NCBI GenBank assembly: GCA_012523655.1
Contig: JAAYTV010000045.1
Coordinates: 1 to 5,145 of the forward strand
Origin: a bacterium
GTDB taxonomy: Bacteria; Zhuqueibacterota; Zhuqueibacteria; Residuimicrobiales; Residuimicrobiaceae
Reading direction: 5' to 3'
DNA length: 5,145 bases
How positions within the stretch are numbered: the first letter of the stretch is position 1; every line of letters starts with the position of its first letter. The translations under genes and the position numbers were made by a program. The notes under the pieces were generated by a model. It ran no database searches and was not told the origin of the DNA. It worked only from the letters and a program-made list of their open reading frames with translations. This document shows, one piece after another, positions 1 through 5,145 of the stretch.

Positions 1-1392
1 AACTATGAGCGCAAGTATCTGGGCATCGCGCCCTATTTCACCGAGACCATTCGGCAGGAGCTGCAGCGCCAGTATGGCTGGGATCTCTACAAGGCCGGGT
101 TGCAGATCTACACCACACTGGATACCCGGGTACAGGCGTGCGCCGAACGCGCGGTGGCCGCCTTTCTGCCCCACAACCAAGAGATATCCAACCGTGCCCA
201 TCGCAATCGTGAGGATCTGCAAAAACTCGCGCCGAAGGAGATGATCGAAGAATACGGCTTGGAAAAAATCATCTACACCAAAGCATTGGCAGACTCGGTG
301 CTCAACACCAAGGCGGCGGTGCAGGTCTCGGTGCTGGTCCTGGATCCCAGGAACGGCCACATTCTCGCCATGATCGGCGGCCGCGATTTCACTGAGAGCA
401 AATACAATCGATGCGTGCAGGCGATTCGTCAGCCCGGTTCGGCGTTCAAACCCATCGTCTACACCGCAGCGGTGGATAACGGCTATATGCCCTGTTATGA
501 AAAGTTGAACCAACCTATCGTGGTGCAGCAGGCGGATGGATCACGCTGGACACCGGCCAACTATGACAACAGCATCGGCGGTAAGACTACTCTGCGTGAG
601 GGGCTGCGCCGTTCGTTGAATCTGGTCAGCGCCCGGCTCGTTCAGGAAGATGTGCCGCCCCGTCAGGTGGTGCACTATGCCCGCAGCATGGGCATCACCA
701 CCCCATTGGACGCTGTTGATGCGATCGCCCTGGGATCCACCGGCGTGAAACCCATCGAGATCACCTCTGCGTTCGGCGTGTTCGCCAATCGCGGCGTGCT
801 GGTGAGCCCGCTCAGCGTGCTGCGGGTGGAGGACCGGTTCGGCAATGTGCTGAGCACCGCAGCGCCGCAAAGCCGCGGAGTCTTGCGCGAAGAGACCGCT
901 TACATCATGGTGGATATGCTGCGCAGCGTGGCGCAAGAGGGCACCGGCAGCGCCTCGGTGTCGCAATTCAACTTTCGTCGACCGGCTGCCGGGAAAACCG
1001 GCACCACCAACGATTGCACCGACGCCTGGTATATCACCTTTACGCCGCAGATGGTGGTCAGCACCTGGGTGGGACACGATGATCCAGCCATCAACCTCGG
1101 CGCCAGACAAACTGGTTCCAACGCCGCGTTGCCCATCACTGTGCCCATCATCAAAAACAGCCTGGACACACTGAACCTGCCGGTAGTGGATTTTGTCCGT
1201 CCCGCCGGTGTGGTGAACGTTTCCATCTGCAATGAGTCCAAAATGCTGGCCGGCAAATACTGCCCTGAGGTAGTCAGCGAAATATTCGACACACGGTACC
1301 TTCCGCAGGAAGAGTGCCCCCTCCACAAAAATCCCAGATCCATGATCCGCGATTATCGGGACAGAGGGGGCAAAAAGAAGATAAAATACTGA
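1..1392 (+). CDS. mrcA: Penicillin-binding protein 1A-type bifunctional peptidoglycan synthase, 3' part (5' end outside window)
   Basis: Class A penicillin-binding protein that polymerises and cross-links peptidoglycan in the periplasm, anchored in the inner membrane. The reading frame is open from base 1 and gives 463 residues. The glycosyltransferase domain and membrane anchor lie upstream of the window. Visible in order (residues of this fragment): a linker with APYFTE and the LQIYTTLD strand (about 9-41), an inter-domain insert, then the transpeptidase domain. That domain has all three penicillin-binding motifs: SAFK with nucleophile Ser147 and Lys150, SLN at 205-207, and KTGTT from 332. 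The tail carries three cysteines (about 410, 421, 439) ending in CPLH, followed by a basic Lys/Arg-rich end. Such a Cys tail occurs in PBP1A relatives of several Gram-negative phyla. The stop TGA is at 1390-1392 and no frameshift is seen. The family is certain; the choice of PBP1A over another class A paralogue is likely but not proven. Confidence 0.95.
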   Translation, partial: NYERKYLGIAPYFTETIRQELQRQYGWDLYKAGLQIYTTLDTRVQACAERAVAAFLPHNQEISNRAHRNREDLQKLAPKEMIEEYGLEKIIYTKALADSVLNTKAAVQVSVLVLDPRNGHILAMIGGRDFTESKYNRCVQAIRQPGSAFKPIVYTAAVDNGYMPCYEKLNQPIVVQQADGSRWTPANYDNSIGGKTTLREGLRRSLNLVSARLVQEDVPPRQVVHYARSMGITTPLDAVDAIALGSTGVKPIEITSAFGVFANRGVLVSPLSVLRVEDRFGNVLSTAAPQSRGVLREETAYIMVDMLRSVAQEGTGSASVSQFNFRRPAAGKTGTTNDCTDAWYITFTPQMVVSTWVGHDDPAINLGARQTGSNAALPITVPIIKNSLDTLNLPVVDFVRPAGVVNVSICNESKMLAGKYCPEVVSEIFDTRYLPQEECPLHKNPRSMIRDYRDRGGKKKIKY

Positions 1393-1435
1393 TCAGCCAA
1401 ACCGGGCCGCCGTTGTGCAGTTCCCCGGCGCCACC

Positions 1436-1474
1436 GCTCGCGTCCCTTCCGCCGCTGCGCAGGGCGCGGCGAGC
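1436..1474 (+). terminator. GC-rich imperfect hairpin after the PBP gene, possible terminator
   Basis: GCTCGC (1436-1441) pairs with GCGAGC (1469-1474). Inside an asymmetric internal loop, CCCT (1444-1447) pairs with AGGG (1461-1464). No T-run follows directly; the first one is TTTT at 1497-1500, after CGACGCG. It sits 43 nt past the PBP stop and upstream of the pdxS promoter candidate, which is where a terminator would be expected. However, the DNA here is so GC-rich that chance pairing is possible. Confidence 0.25.
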
Positions 1475-1517
1475 CTCCTGATCTCCAACCGACGCGTTTT
1501 CTCCGCCAAATTCCTTC

Positions 1518-1546
1518 TTGAAAATCCCAAATATTTTCCGTACTTT
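1518..1546 (+). promoter_or_regulatory. Candidate promoter for pdxST
   Basis: TTGAAA (1518-1523) is separated by exactly 17 nt from TACTTT (1541-1546), 34 nt before the pdxS start. The -35 matches the sigma-70 consensus at five of six bases; the -10 at three of six, keeping TA...T. The same bases also read as TTG, 20 nt, TAnnTT, which resembles the -33/-7 promoters of Bacteroidetes, though the usual TTTG end of the -7 box is incomplete. The stretch is clearly more AT-rich than the sequence on either side. Inferred from sequence only. Confidence 0.4.
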
Positions 1547-1568
1547 AACCTTTCATTATTGCATCAAC

Positions 1569-1573
1569 TGAGG
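1569..1573 (+). promoter_or_regulatory. Ribosome binding site of pdxS
   Basis: TGAGG lies 7 nt before the ATG at 1581. This moderate Shine-Dalgarno supports that start, which also puts every catalytic residue at the same number as in the well-studied PdxS enzymes. Confidence 0.55.
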
Positions 1574-1580
1574 TTATAGT

Positions 1581-2465
1581 ATGGAAAAAGCCGACAATAT
1601 AAACCTGAAAATCGGATTGGCGGAAATGCTCAAGGGCGGCGTTATTATGGACGTCACCACCCCGGAACAGGCCAAGATCGCAGAGGACGCCGGCGCCGTG
1701 GCGGTGATGGCCCTGGAACGGATCCCGGCGGACATCCGCAGCCATGGCGGCGTCGCCCGTATGTCCGACCCGACCGTTATCAAGGCCATTCAAAAAGCCG
1801 TTTCTATTCCGGTGATGGCCAAATGCCGCATCGGCCATTTCGCCGAGGCTCAGGTGCTGGAAGCCCTTGGTGTGGATTTTATTGATGAGAGCGAAGTGCT
1901 CACCCCGGCGGATGAGGACTATCATATCGATAAATGGAAATTCAAAGTGCCTTTTGTCTGCGGCTGCCGTGAACTGGGTGAAGCCCTGCGCCGCATCAGC
2001 GAGGGCGCTGCTATGATCCGCACCAAAGGCGAAGCCGGCACCGGCAACATCGTGGAAGCGGTGCGGCATATGCGCAGCGTCATCAACGGCATTCGGCGCA
2101 TTCAATCCCTGGGCGATGAAGAGCTGGTCACAGAAGGTAAAAGACTGGGCGCACCGGTGGAGTTGATCCGCGAGGTGAAAAAACTCGGCAAACTGCCTGT
2201 GCCTAATTTTTCCGCCGGCGGCGTGGCCACTCCGGCGGACGCTTCGCTCATGAGACAGCTGGGCGCGGAAAGCGTATTCGTCGGCAGCGGCATTTTCAAA
2301 TCCAGCGCACCGGAGAAAATGGCCAAAGCCATCGTTTCCGCCGTAACCCATTTTGACGACCCGGATCTCATCGCCAAGGTTTCCGAAGGCTTGGGAGAAG
2401 CCATGCCGGGGCTGGAGATCAACGCCATTCCCGATAACGAGCGCATGGCCGGCCGGGGCTGGTGA
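1581..2465 (+). CDS. pdxS: Pyridoxal 5'-phosphate synthase, synthase/lyase subunit PdxS
   Basis: Cytoplasmic TIM-barrel subunit (Pdx1/SNZ family) of the deoxyxylulose-5-phosphate-independent vitamin B6 pathway. It makes PLP from ribose 5-phosphate, glyceraldehyde 3-phosphate and the ammonia delivered by PdxT. The protein has 294 residues, the normal family length. Visible key residues: Asp24 in IMDVTTPEQA; Lys81 in VMAKCRIGH, which forms the covalent intermediates with ribose phosphate; Asp102 in DFIDESEVLTPADE; and Lys149 in MIRTKGEAGTG, the second, swinging lysine together with the phosphate-binding glycines. The late motif FSAGGVATPADA, followed by GAESVFVGSGIF, is the second phosphate site. 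The start ATG has a Shine-Dalgarno and aligns with known N-termini. It is the first gene of a two-gene unit with pdxT, overlapping it by one base. In relatives PdxS forms a dodecamer of two hexameric rings. Nothing is missing or unusual. Confidence 0.98.
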   Translation: MEKADNINLKIGLAEMLKGGVIMDVTTPEQAKIAEDAGAVAVMALERIPADIRSHGGVARMSDPTVIKAIQKAVSIPVMAKCRIGHFAEAQVLEALGVDFIDESEVLTPADEDYHIDKWKFKVPFVCGCRELGEALRRISEGAAMIRTKGEAGTGNIVEAVRHMRSVINGIRRIQSLGDEELVTEGKRLGAPVELIREVKKLGKLPVPNFSAGGVATPADASLMRQLGAESVFVGSGIFKSSAPEKMAKAIVSAVTHFDDPDLIAKVSEGLGEAMPGLEINAIPDNERMAGRGW

Positions 2466-3082
2466 TGCGCGTCGGAGTTCTGGCCGTCCAGGGCGATTAT
2501 GCCAAACATGTGGACATCCTGAAACGGCTCGGTCACATTCCACACCTGGTCCGCATCGAGGCTGAGCTGAATCAGTGCGACGGACTGATCATCCCCGGCG
2601 GCGAATCCACCACGCTCACCATCGTCATGCAAAAACACGGACTATGGGAACCGCTGCGCCGTTTCGGTGAACGCCGGCCGATTTTCGGCACCTGCGCCGG
2701 TCTGATCATTCTCTCCAGCCGGACGCCGAATCATCCGTTCGCCCCGCTGGGGCTGATCGATCTCACCGTTGAACGCAACGCTTATGGCCGGCAAAAAGAC
2801 TCTTTCATCGACGAGGTGGCGGTGACCTGGAAGGGACGCAACCATTTCATTCCCGGTTTCTTTATCCGCGCACCGAAAATTATTGAGATCGGAAAATCCG
2901 TATCTGTGCTCGGCCGGCATCACAACGACATCGTGCTGGTCGAAAACGAGCGCATTCTGGCTGCGACCTTTCACCCAGAGCTTACGGATGATCTGTCGGT
3001 GCACAAGTATTTCATTCGCAAACTCTCATCATCTCGGAGGGTCGCTGTTGTTGCTGGATTAACGCACTCGGCTCCCGGCTGA
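2465..3082 (+). CDS. pdxT: Pyridoxal 5'-phosphate synthase, glutaminase subunit PdxT
   Basis: Class I (triad) glutamine amidotransferase subunit (Pdx2/SNO) that hydrolyses glutamine to glutamate and passes ammonia to PdxS. The 205 residues include the N-terminal GVLAVQGD strand, PGGEST (44-49) for glutamine binding and the oxyanion region, nucleophile Cys77 in FGTCAGL, the family signature VERNAYGRQ-DSF (102-114), FIRAP (133-137), and His170/Glu172 in FHPEL completing the triad. The ATG at 2465 shares its A with the pdxS stop (TGATG), which suggests translational coupling and equimolar expression. A GTG at 2462 in the same frame would add one residue and cannot be excluded. The protein is slightly longer than typical members (about 190-200). 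The last 18 or so residues, after KYFIRKL, do not resemble the family and look like an unstructured tail. Confidence 0.97.
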   Translation: MRVGVLAVQGDYAKHVDILKRLGHIPHLVRIEAELNQCDGLIIPGGESTTLTIVMQKHGLWEPLRRFGERRPIFGTCAGLIILSSRTPNHPFAPLGLIDLTVERNAYGRQKDSFIDEVAVTWKGRNHFIPGFFIRAPKIIEIGKSVSVLGRHHNDIVLVENERILAATFHPELTDDLSVHKYFIRKLSSSRRVAVVAGLTHSAPG

Positions 3083-3102
3083 CGGGCACGGACCAGCCCC
3101 GT
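3082..3102 (+). repeat. Short hairpin at the pdxT stop
   Basis: ACGGG (3082-3086) can pair with CCCGT (3098-3102) across an 11-nt loop, starting on the last base of the pdxT stop. It is followed by a small inverted repeat, TCAAG-T-CTTGA (3103-3113), and not by a T-run. It could be a weak terminator or an mRNA 3'-end structure. Both repeats are short enough to be chance. Confidence 0.2.
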
Positions 3103-3161
3103 TCAAGTCTTGACCGCCGTTTCGCCTAAAAAAAGACAACCTTCAAAAAGAATGCCGACGC

Positions 3162-4103
3162 ATGTTTACCTACCAGCCAGCGGGCATCAAACTGGACCCC
3201 ATCGATCTTTATCTTGATGCCCAGCGCAGAGTGGATTTCTCTTTTGTCTCCCACGGACACGCCGATCATCTGAAAAAACACCGTAAAATTCTCTCCACGC
3301 CGGCCACCGCGCGATTTCATCAATTCCGCCAGGGCGCAACCGAGTTCGTCTCTCTGGATTTCGGCGTTCCGCTGCAGATCGGCGATGTGATCATTCAGCT
3401 CTATCCCGCAGGCCATATCCTCGGCTCCGCGATGATCCGGGTCCAATATGACGGCCTCTCCCTGCTCTACACCGGCGATTTTAAAATTCAATCCGGTTTG
3501 ACCTGTGAACCCATCGTGACGCCGCAAGCGGACATCCTGATCATGGAATCCACCTACGGCCATCCGGATTATGTGTTCAACCGCTCCCGTGATTCCATGG
3601 CCGGCGAGCTGTTGGATTTCGTTCACGGCTGTTTTCACAAGGGCGATACGCCGGTGGTTTTGGCCTACAGCCTGGGCAAAGCCCAGGAGGCCATGAAGCT
3701 GCTCGGCGATCACGGCTGCACCGTCAAGGTGCATCAGAGCGCATGGGAACTGGCCGAGATCTATAGCGAGTTCGGCGTCACGTTTCAAAACTGCCAGCGC
3801 TGGAACGAAACCCCTCTCACCGGGGATGAAATTCTGATCCTGGCGCCGCACCTCATCCGCACCCGCCTGGTGCGGAATATCGGCCGCCACAAAACCGTGC
3901 TGCTCTCCGGATGGGGCGCTGGATTCAATCCCATGGGCAACAGCGCCGATCACGTCATCCCCCTCAGCGACCATGCTGATTTCAGCGAGCTCTTTCAGCT
4001 CATCGACCGGATACAGCCCAAACGCATTTACACCACCCATGGTCCTGAGGACTATCCCCTGCTCCTGCAGGAACGGGGCTATGATGCGTTCCGGCTGAGG
4101 TAA
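3162..4103 (+). CDS. Metallo-beta-lactamase-fold exonuclease, RNA-processing / DNA-ligase-associated type
   Basis: Predicted cytoplasmic zinc-dependent nuclease of the beta-CASP-related group (mRNA 3'-end processing exonuclease-like, COG1236). It most resembles the short bacterial branch often found beside ATP-dependent DNA ligases. Visible metal ligands: HGHADH at residues 31-36, His85 in PAGHILGS, Asp106 in YTGDFK, and late histidines His271 in LSDHADF and His293 in TTHGPED. MESTYG (128-133) matches the E-S/T-TYG element at the start of the beta-CASP insert, and VVLAYSLGKAQE continues it. With 313 residues it is far shorter than full beta-CASP RNases (about 430 or more) but near the ligase-associated type. 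The start ATG has only a poor A/G-rich ribosome site; an in-frame stop at 3111 limits any extension. No ligase or helicase gene is visible beside it. The fold is sure; whether the substrate is RNA or DNA is not. Confidence 0.85.
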   Translation: MFTYQPAGIKLDPIDLYLDAQRRVDFSFVSHGHADHLKKHRKILSTPATARFHQFRQGATEFVSLDFGVPLQIGDVIIQLYPAGHILGSAMIRVQYDGLSLLYTGDFKIQSGLTCEPIVTPQADILIMESTYGHPDYVFNRSRDSMAGELLDFVHGCFHKGDTPVVLAYSLGKAQEAMKLLGDHGCTVKVHQSAWELAEIYSEFGVTFQNCQRWNETPLTGDEILILAPHLIRTRLVRNIGRHKTVLLSGWGAGFNPMGNSADHVIPLSDHADFSELFQLIDRIQPKRIYTTHGPEDYPLLLQERGYDAFRLR

Positions 4104-4107
4104 ATTT

Positions 4108-4150
4108 GCCCGGCCGGTTAAGCGAAGCCGGGCCCTCTGATTCTGTTGTT
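4108..4150 (+). terminator. Likely intrinsic terminator after the nuclease gene
   Basis: A perfect 7-bp, all-GC stem, GCCCGGC (4108-4114) with GCCGGGC (4127-4133), around a 12-nt loop. It begins 4 nt after the TAA of the nuclease gene. The following bases are T-rich but broken up (CTCTGATTCTGTTGTT). Position and stem strength fit a terminator; the interrupted T tract makes it less than ideal. It separates the nuclease from the next gene, so that gene may have its own promoter or depend on readthrough. Confidence 0.5.
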
Positions 4151-4159
4151 CATCCATTC

Positions 4160-4168
4160 AGGAGGTGA
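4160..4168 (+). promoter_or_regulatory. Near-perfect Shine-Dalgarno that decides the next start codon
   Basis: AGGAGGTGA complements the usual 16S rRNA 3' end over nine bases. It contains the first in-frame start-like codon, GTG at 4165, so that GTG cannot well be the initiator. The next in-frame start codon is TTG at 4177, 8 nt after the end of the match. Confidence 0.65.
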
Positions 4169-4176
4169 AAACCCTT

Positions 4177-5043
4177 TTGCAACTCGCTGCCTCGGTAAAC
4201 CATTCGACCAGCGCCCACGCACGCTTGAACCTCATTCTGGAGGGAGCGCTGAGCGGACTCGCCGATGCTCAAGAGCGGCAAGAGCTGCGCTTGACGGCGC
4301 ACACGATGGCCAACGCCACCTGGCAGCGCTGGCAGTCCGGCAGACCTCCGCAGGATAACGGACAAGATCATGAATGGATCGTATGTGCCCATGTGCTGAA
4401 AATTGCCGAAAGCGAAGGGTTGTCCCTTGAGGAAAAACGGATAGCCACTGCCTTTGCCTTTGTGCACGACAATTTTTTTATCTCCCGCATTATGGAAGAA
4501 GAGATCCGCGAATGCGAAAGAGCGGGACTGCACGACAAGGCCGCGGCGTTGAGCAAGCAGAAAACACAGCAGCGGATCGAACACATGCAACGCGGCGCCG
4601 TCAACGCCGAAAGCCTGCTGCGCAAGCTCGTGCGCAGCGACCACCCGGCGTCCCCCCTGTTCACCGCGGATGAAATCCACTGCTGTGTGGAGCTGGTGAG
4701 AGAGCATGATTTGTGGAAAACGAATCCACCTGCACCGCCGCCGACCGCCGACCGTTTGGCGGTCAGCTGCGTCGAGGCTGATGCCCTGTGGCCTCTGCAT
4801 CCGACCGGCGTGCTCGCTGATTTGCAGCGCTTGGCCGCCGGCGGCGAGAGCGTCGATCTGACCGATCCACTGGTCTGGCGAAAACAACTTCAGCAGAGCC
4901 TGCAAACCCTCATCGAATTCAGGCCGCGCTGGGTGGAAAAAGCAGTGATCGCCGAAACCGATTTTATCGACAGCGAATCCATCTTTCGCACCGTAACCGG
5001 CCAACAACTGTTTCGCGAATGGCGTACGTTCTGGAGTCTGTAA
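4177..5043 (+). CDS. HD-domain protein, putative metal-dependent phosphohydrolase, function unknown
   Basis: I do not recognise a named family. The 288-residue product (from TTG 4177; 292 if from GTG 4165) has the spaced pattern of an HD phosphohydrolase. His72 is in a helix AHVLKIAESEG, the His97-Asp98 doublet is in AFVHDN after an ALLHD-like helix, His136 lies in EHMQRGAVNAESLL, His177-Asp178 in VREHD, and Asp202 in VEADALW. HD proteins commonly cleave phosphate esters of nucleotides or cyclic nucleotides; the substrate here is unknown. The first 65 or so residues are helical and unassigned. A Pro-rich turn (about 184-190) precedes the last conserved Asp, and the C-terminal 85 residues have no motif I know. 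No signal peptide or membrane segment is seen, so it is probably cytoplasmic. It lies 73 nt after the nuclease gene, behind a terminator-like hairpin. The gene is certain, the HD assignment probable. Confidence 0.65.
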   Translation: MQLAASVNHSTSAHARLNLILEGALSGLADAQERQELRLTAHTMANATWQRWQSGRPPQDNGQDHEWIVCAHVLKIAESEGLSLEEKRIATAFAFVHDNFFISRIMEEEIRECERAGLHDKAAALSKQKTQQRIEHMQRGAVNAESLLRKLVRSDHPASPLFTADEIHCCVELVREHDLWKTNPPAPPPTADRLAVSCVEADALWPLHPTGVLADLQRLAAGGESVDLTDPLVWRKQLQQSLQTLIEFRPRWVEKAVIAETDFIDSESIFRTVTGQQLFREWRTFWSL

Positions 5044-5109
5044 GGTCTGTGCCGAGTTTTACGCTGCAACAAAAACCTCTGTCTCGAAGCTACTGATGTT
5101 CAGGCCGTT

Positions 5110-5139
5110 CCAGGAGCCTGGTATGATCATAAAGCCAGG
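5110..5139. promoter_or_regulatory. Clustered palindromes with an extended -10-like element at the right edge
   Basis: After the HD gene, 5044-5109 shows nothing clear. Then CCAGG-AG-CCTGG (5110-5121) runs into the perfect palindrome TATGATCATA (5122-5131), followed after AAG by CCAGG (5135-5139), which can pair with CCTGG at 5117-5121. TGGTATGAT (5119-5127) also reads as an extended -10 promoter box, but the matching -35 position (TTCAGG, 5099-5104) is poor. This could be a promoter with an operator for a gene beyond the window. Confidence 0.3.
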
Positions 5140-5145
5140 GAGGCC

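Noticed and set aside
541..1326. 261-codon minus-strand frame within the PBP gene
   Set aside because: It lies wholly inside the transpeptidase domain coding region and is a shadow of it.
1824..1826. Cys82 beside catalytic Lys81 in PdxS (MAKCRIGH), possible unusual active site
   Set aside because: This position varies among PdxS proteins and is not a catalytic residue; the lysines and aspartates are conserved.
1545..2543. 332-codon minus-strand frame opposite pdxS
   Set aside because: It is fully overlapped by pdxS and the start of pdxT, which are certain; its translation is rich in His/Gly and lacks family motifs.
3110..3132. TTGACC followed by TAAAAA as a promoter for the nuclease gene
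   Set aside because: The spacing is only 11 nt, too short for a sigma-70 promoter, and no -10 box lies at the proper distance.
3126..4157. 343-codon open frame on the minus strand opposite the nuclease gene
   Set aside because: It mirrors a gene with intact catalytic motifs on the plus strand, its translation has no recognisable domain, and long antisense frames are expected in GC-biased coding DNA.
4150..5007. 285-codon minus-strand frame opposite the HD gene
   Set aside because: The plus strand has a near-perfect Shine-Dalgarno and HD-type residue spacing; the minus frame has neither a motif nor a clear ribosome site.
5054..5079. Possible terminator hairpin after the HD gene (GAGTTTT with AAAACCTC)
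   Set aside because: The stem is mostly A-T pairs with a bulge and no T-run follows; too weak to support.

Overview
The window carries five protein-coding genes, all on the + strand, in DNA of moderately high G+C. It looks like a bacterial chromosome. A class A penicillin-binding protein with a cysteine-containing C-terminal tail suggests a Gram-negative-type bacterium. The promoter-like sequence before pdxS (TTG, 20 nt, TAnnTT) recalls the Bacteroidetes -33/-7 pattern, so a lineage of or near the Fibrobacteres-Chlorobi-Bacteroidetes group is possible. This is a weak inference and no taxon can be fixed from the sequence. There are no tRNA or rRNA genes, insertion sequences, CRISPR arrays or phage genes in view.

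Layout: (1) 1-1392 is the 3' part of a PBP1A-type peptidoglycan synthase. The transpeptidase domain is complete, while the glycosyltransferase half lies off the left edge. (2) 1393-1580 is a gap with a GC-rich imperfect hairpin and then an AT-richer stretch holding a candidate promoter and ribosome binding site. (3) 1581-3082 is pdxS-pdxT, overlapping by one base in TGATG. The two encode both subunits of the deoxyxylulose-5-phosphate-independent pyridoxal 5'-phosphate (vitamin B6) synthase, with every catalytic residue I could check in place. (4) 3162-4103 encodes a short metallo-beta-lactamase-fold nuclease of the RNA/DNA-processing exonuclease group, followed by a strong stem-loop. (5) 4177-5043 encodes a protein of unknown role with an HD-domain (metal-dependent phosphohydrolase) signature. 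Its start appears to be TTG behind a near-perfect Shine-Dalgarno. (6) 5044-5145 has no gene but holds clustered palindromes and an extended -10-like element, perhaps the control region of the next gene.

How they work together: PdxT releases ammonia from glutamine and channels it to PdxS, which builds PLP from ribose 5-phosphate and glyceraldehyde 3-phosphate. The other genes have no evident functional link to this pathway. The gaps of 79 nt before the nuclease and 73 nt before the HD gene, the latter containing a terminator-like hairpin, argue for separate or only loosely coupled units. Most of the window is ordinary housekeeping sequence. The least explained parts are the HD-domain gene, the nuclease without a visible partner, and the palindromes at the right edge.
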